Positions 61,624-64,000 of a stretch of 64,000 nt of DNA are shown here, piece by piece. Under the pieces are notes generated by a model, which saw nothing but the letters and a program-made list of their open reading frames with translations, was not told the DNA's origin and ran no database searches. The stretch is from Longimicrobiales bacterium (lineage in GTDB: Bacteria > Gemmatimonadota > Gemmatimonadetes > Longimicrobiales > Gaopeijiaceae). The translations under genes and the position numbers were made by a program. The stretch's first letter is position 1; every line of letters begins with the position of its first letter. Location of the stretch: the NCBI GenBank assembly GCA_028278645.1, contig JANQDZ010000004.1:1-64000 (forward strand). Reading direction: 5' to 3'.

Positions 61624-64000
61624 GACGGATCGAAGGGACCCGACTGTCTCCGAGGCCAGGGGTGCTGGGGGCCTTGGTCCTCACGGTGATGTCCGTTGCC
61701 TGCCAGGGCCCGGCCCCATCGAACCAAACGCTGGAGCTGACCGAGGGTTGGGAATTCCGCCGGGCTGACCTCCCCCCAGGACCGAGCTTCCCAGGGGATC
61801 TCGCCGATCCCCTTTCAGCCTGGATCCCAGCCACCATCCCGGGAACGATCCACACCGACCTCCTGAATGCCGAGTTGATTTCCGATCCGTTCTTTCGGAG
61901 TAACGAGATGGCACTCCAATGGATCGGCGAGGAGGGCTGGATATACCGAACGTCCTTCCAGGCTTCCCCGGGCCTCCTCGAGAAGGAAACTGTGGAGTTG
62001 GTCTTCCACGGTTTGGACACGTTCGCGGAGGTCCGCCTAAATGACCGCCCGATTCTCCGAGCCGACAACATGTTTCGGATTTGGTCGGTGGAGGTGAAAG
62101 ATCTTCTCCGGTCCGGCGAGAACACCCTCGAGATCCACCTTTCCTCACCCCTTCCTCCAGCCCTGGACGCAAGGGCGGCCCTCCCCTACGAGCTACCGGC
62201 CGGCAACGACCGGGGAGACCCCCCGTCCCGTGTTTTCGTGCGGAAGGCCGCCTACCACTACGGATGGGATTGGGGCCCCAGACTGGTGACCAGCGGAATC
62301 TGGCGGCCGGTGGAAATCACGGGCTGGAGCGGAGGGAGGATCACCGACCTTTACCTCACAACCGACTCCATCTCCGGCGAGACCGCTTTCCTCACCGGAA
62401 GCGTGGAAATCCTCATCTCCCGCGAGGAGGCGGATCGGCGGACCGCTGGTGGGAACGTACCAATCAACGTGACCCTTTCCAGTCCGGATGGAGCATTCGC
62501 GGCGGTGGAGCAGGAGCTGGTGGTGGAGTCGGGCACCAACCAGATCGCTTTCGGCCTCATGGTCGAGGATCCCCAGCTCTGGTGGCCGAATGGATCCGGT
62601 GATCCTCACCTCTACACCGCACAGGCTTCCATAAAAGCCGGCCGCAACACGGACACCCTCACGACCCGTTTCGGGGTGAGGACCGTGGAGCTTGTCACGG
62701 AGCCCGATACCATCGGAGAGAGCTTCTTCTTCCGCGTAAACGGGATCCCGGTCTTCATGAAGGGCGCCAACGTAATCCCCCTGGACCACTTCTCCCCCCG
62801 GGTCACCGAGGACGACTACAAATCCCTGTTTCAGGACGCGGTCGAAGCCAACATGAACATGCTTCGAGTGTGGGGCGGCGGAATCTATGAAGAAGACACC
62901 TTCTACGACATTGCCGACGAGTACGGGGTCCTCATCTGGCAGGACTTCATGTTCGCCAACGGAATGTACCCTGGGGATTCTGCTTTCTTGGCGAACGTCG
63001 AGGCGGAAGCCACCGATCAGGTCAGGCGCCTGAGGGGGCACGCCAGCATCGCCCTATGGTGCGGAAACAATGAGATGGACGAGGGCTGGCACAGGTGGGG
63101 CTGGGCCCGGAACTACGATACGCCCCAGGATTCGGCCGCGGTGCGGGACGCGTACGAGAACATCTTCCACCGGATCCTTCCGGGGGTGGTGGAGGCGGAA
63201 GACCCTGGACGCAGGTATTGGCCCTCGTCCCCGAGCCTGGGGTGGGGGGACCCCGAAAGCTTAAATCGGGGCGACAGCCATTACTGGGGGGTTTGGCACG
63301 GACAGGAACCGTTCCAGGTCTACGCCGAGAAGCTCCCGCGGTTCTCCAGCGAGTTCGGCTTCCAAGCCTTTCCGTCCATGGAGACGGTAGCAGCCTTCAC
63401 CTATCCGGAGGACAGGTCCCTCTTCGACCCGACGCTCCTCACCCACCAGAAACACCCCATCGGAAACGAACTGATCCTGGAGTACATGGAGCGGGATTAT
63501 CCGGTCCCGGAGGGGTTCGACGACTTCGTCTATGTGAGCCAGCTCCTGCAAGCCCGAGGAATGCGAACGGCCTTCGAGGCCCACCGCAGGGCCATGCCTC
63601 GAACCATGGGAACCTTGTACTGGCAGTTGAACGACACTTGGCCCGTGGTGTCATGGTCTGGCCGAGACTATTTCGGTCGGTGGAAAGCCCTTCACTATGC
63701 AGCAAAACACGCCTTCGCTCCGACCCTCGTCTCCTCCGTCCTCGGTGAAGCCTCCGTCGAGGTGTGGGGCGTTCATGAGGCTGCAGGGCCCTTGAACGGC
63801 AGTTTGCGCCTACGACTCCTAGAGTTCAGCGGCGCCGTCCTGTGGGAAGACTCCGTCGAGGTGAGTCTTGGGGAGAGGGAAAGCAGCGTCCTCTGGCGGA
63901 GCCCTGTAACCTGGCCGAGCCCCCTCACCGAATCGGAAGAGTTGGATACCCGGAGGGCCGTCTTCGTCGCTGAGCTGACGAGGGACCCCTCGGCGGAGGG
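61620..64000 (+). CDS. GH2 beta-mannosidase, exported lipoprotein, 3'-truncated
   Basis: The N-terminal 793 codons of a GH2-family beta-mannosidase; the gene continues past the window. The start ATG overlaps the GH92-GH47 stop by ATGA. A signal peptide with lipobox SVAC (Cys28) is present. The sugar-binding domain is at about 40-220 (YHYGWDWGPRLVTSGIWRPV, the beta-mannosidase signature). The catalytic core has acid/base Glu485 in CGNNEMDEGW and nucleophile Glu578 in FSSEFGFQAFP. YWQLNDTWPVVSW closes the active site. It would release beta-linked mannose, e.g. from the core Man-beta-1,4-GlcNAc or mannan. It completes the operon. Confidence 0.93.
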   Translation, partial: MRRIEGTRLSPRPGVLGALVLTVMSVACQGPAPSNQTLELTEGWEFRRADLPPGPSFPGDLADPLSAWIPATIPGTIHTDLLNAELISDPFFRSNEMALQWIGEEGWIYRTSFQASPGLLEKETVELVFHGLDTFAEVRLNDRPILRADNMFRIWSVEVKDLLRSGENTLEIHLSSPLPPALDARAALPYELPAGNDRGDPPSRVFVRKAAYHYGWDWGPRLVTSGIWRPVEITGWSGGRITDLYLTTDSISGETAFLTGSVEILISREEADRRTAGGNVPINVTLSSPDGAFAAVEQELVVESGTNQIAFGLMVEDPQLWWPNGSGDPHLYTAQASIKAGRNTDTLTTRFGVRTVELVTEPDTIGESFFFRVNGIPVFMKGANVIPLDHFSPRVTEDDYKSLFQDAVEANMNMLRVWGGGIYEEDTFYDIADEYGVLIWQDFMFANGMYPGDSAFLANVEAEATDQVRRLRGHASIALWCGNNEMDEGWHRWGWARNYDTPQDSAAVRDAYENIFHRILPGVVEAEDPGRRYWPSSPSLGWGDPESLNRGDSHYWGVWHGQEPFQVYAEKLPRFSSEFGFQAFPSMETVAAFTYPEDRSLFDPTLLTHQKHPIGNELILEYMERDYPVPEGFDDFVYVSQLLQARGMRTAFEAHRRAMPRTMGTLYWQLNDTWPVVSWSGRDYFGRWKALHYAAKHAFAPTLVSSVLGEASVEVWGVHEAAGPLNGSLRLRLLEFSGAVLWEDSVEVSLGERESSVLWRSPVTWPSPLTESEELDTRRAVFVAELTRDPSAE

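Noticed and set aside
1-64000. Search for tRNA or rRNA genes, integrase or transposase
   Set aside because: No cloverleaf with a T-loop signature, conserved rRNA stretch or recombinase motif was recognised by reading; only a covariance-model scan could exclude them completely.

Overview
The window looks like chromosomal DNA from a high-GC, Gram-negative, heterotrophic bacterium. The best guess is Gemmatimonadota or a close relative. The grounds are gene content only: many exported and lipid-anchored peptidases, two large BNR/VPS10-type propeller proteins, a DUF5916 outer-membrane-type protein, a membrane-anchored TPR protein with a characteristic N-terminus, several class-C beta-lactamase-like serine hydrolases, and Shine-Dalgarno sites of the GGAGG type. 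No rRNA, tRNA, insertion sequence, phage gene or CRISPR array was seen. Almost all DNA is coding.

Region 1 (1-12.9 kb). A truncated Na+/solute symporter at the left edge converges on a four-gene minus-strand cluster: hydantoinase/dihydropyrimidinase, PLP decarboxylase, Na+/alanine symporter and DmpA-type aminopeptidase. The enzymes would fit amino-acid or beta-amino-acid salvage. A UbiA prenyltransferase, a small alpha/beta-barrel-like protein and a lipoprotein with an internal duplication follow. Next come an NtrC-type response regulator and its histidine kinase (GTGA overlap).

Region 2 (12.9-26 kb). A lipoprotein with two YEGW repeats is preceded by a candidate sigma-54 promoter and upstream palindromes that may be targets of the NtrC-type regulator. 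An exported M28 peptidase, a helical lipoprotein and a TlpA-like thioredoxin form a plus-strand operon. It converges on a YwaF-like membrane protein through a 41-bp tandem repeat that carries the 3' ends of both genes. A GbsR/MarR regulator, a patatin, a second M28-type peptidase, the TPR protein, a small zinc protein and a metallophosphoesterase complete the region.

Region 3 (26-38 kb). An NTF2-like exported protein, a possible 41-residue ORF and a large calcineurin-like phosphoesterase come first. Then follows an ABC exporter with an extra N-terminal domain, paired with a DUF1854 protein; this pair is known mostly from cyanophycin loci, but no cyanophycin synthetase is present here. AlgH, an SMP-30-like lipoprotein, a serine hydrolase, a family-2 glycosyltransferase and a GntR-regulated membrane protein follow. 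The GntR promoter and operator suggest a nearly leaderless, autoregulated transcript.

Region 4 (38-56 kb). Two BNR-propeller proteins flank an exported M24B Xaa-Pro peptidase. An M16 protease, a DUF5916 protein, another serine hydrolase, an FmdB zinc ribbon, and an SSS symporter followed by two tiny single-pass membrane proteins come next. The general theme is peptide degradation outside the cytoplasm with Na+-coupled uptake.

Region 5 (56.4 kb to the right edge) is the most striking part. It is an alpha/beta-mannoside-degrading operon: a GH125 exo-alpha-1,6-mannosidase, a single lipoprotein that fuses a GH92 alpha-mannosidase to a GH47 (ER-mannosidase/EDEM-type) alpha-mannosidase, and a GH2 beta-mannosidase truncated by the window edge. 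Together these activities could strip a high-mannose N-glycan or fungal mannan down to the beta-mannosyl core.
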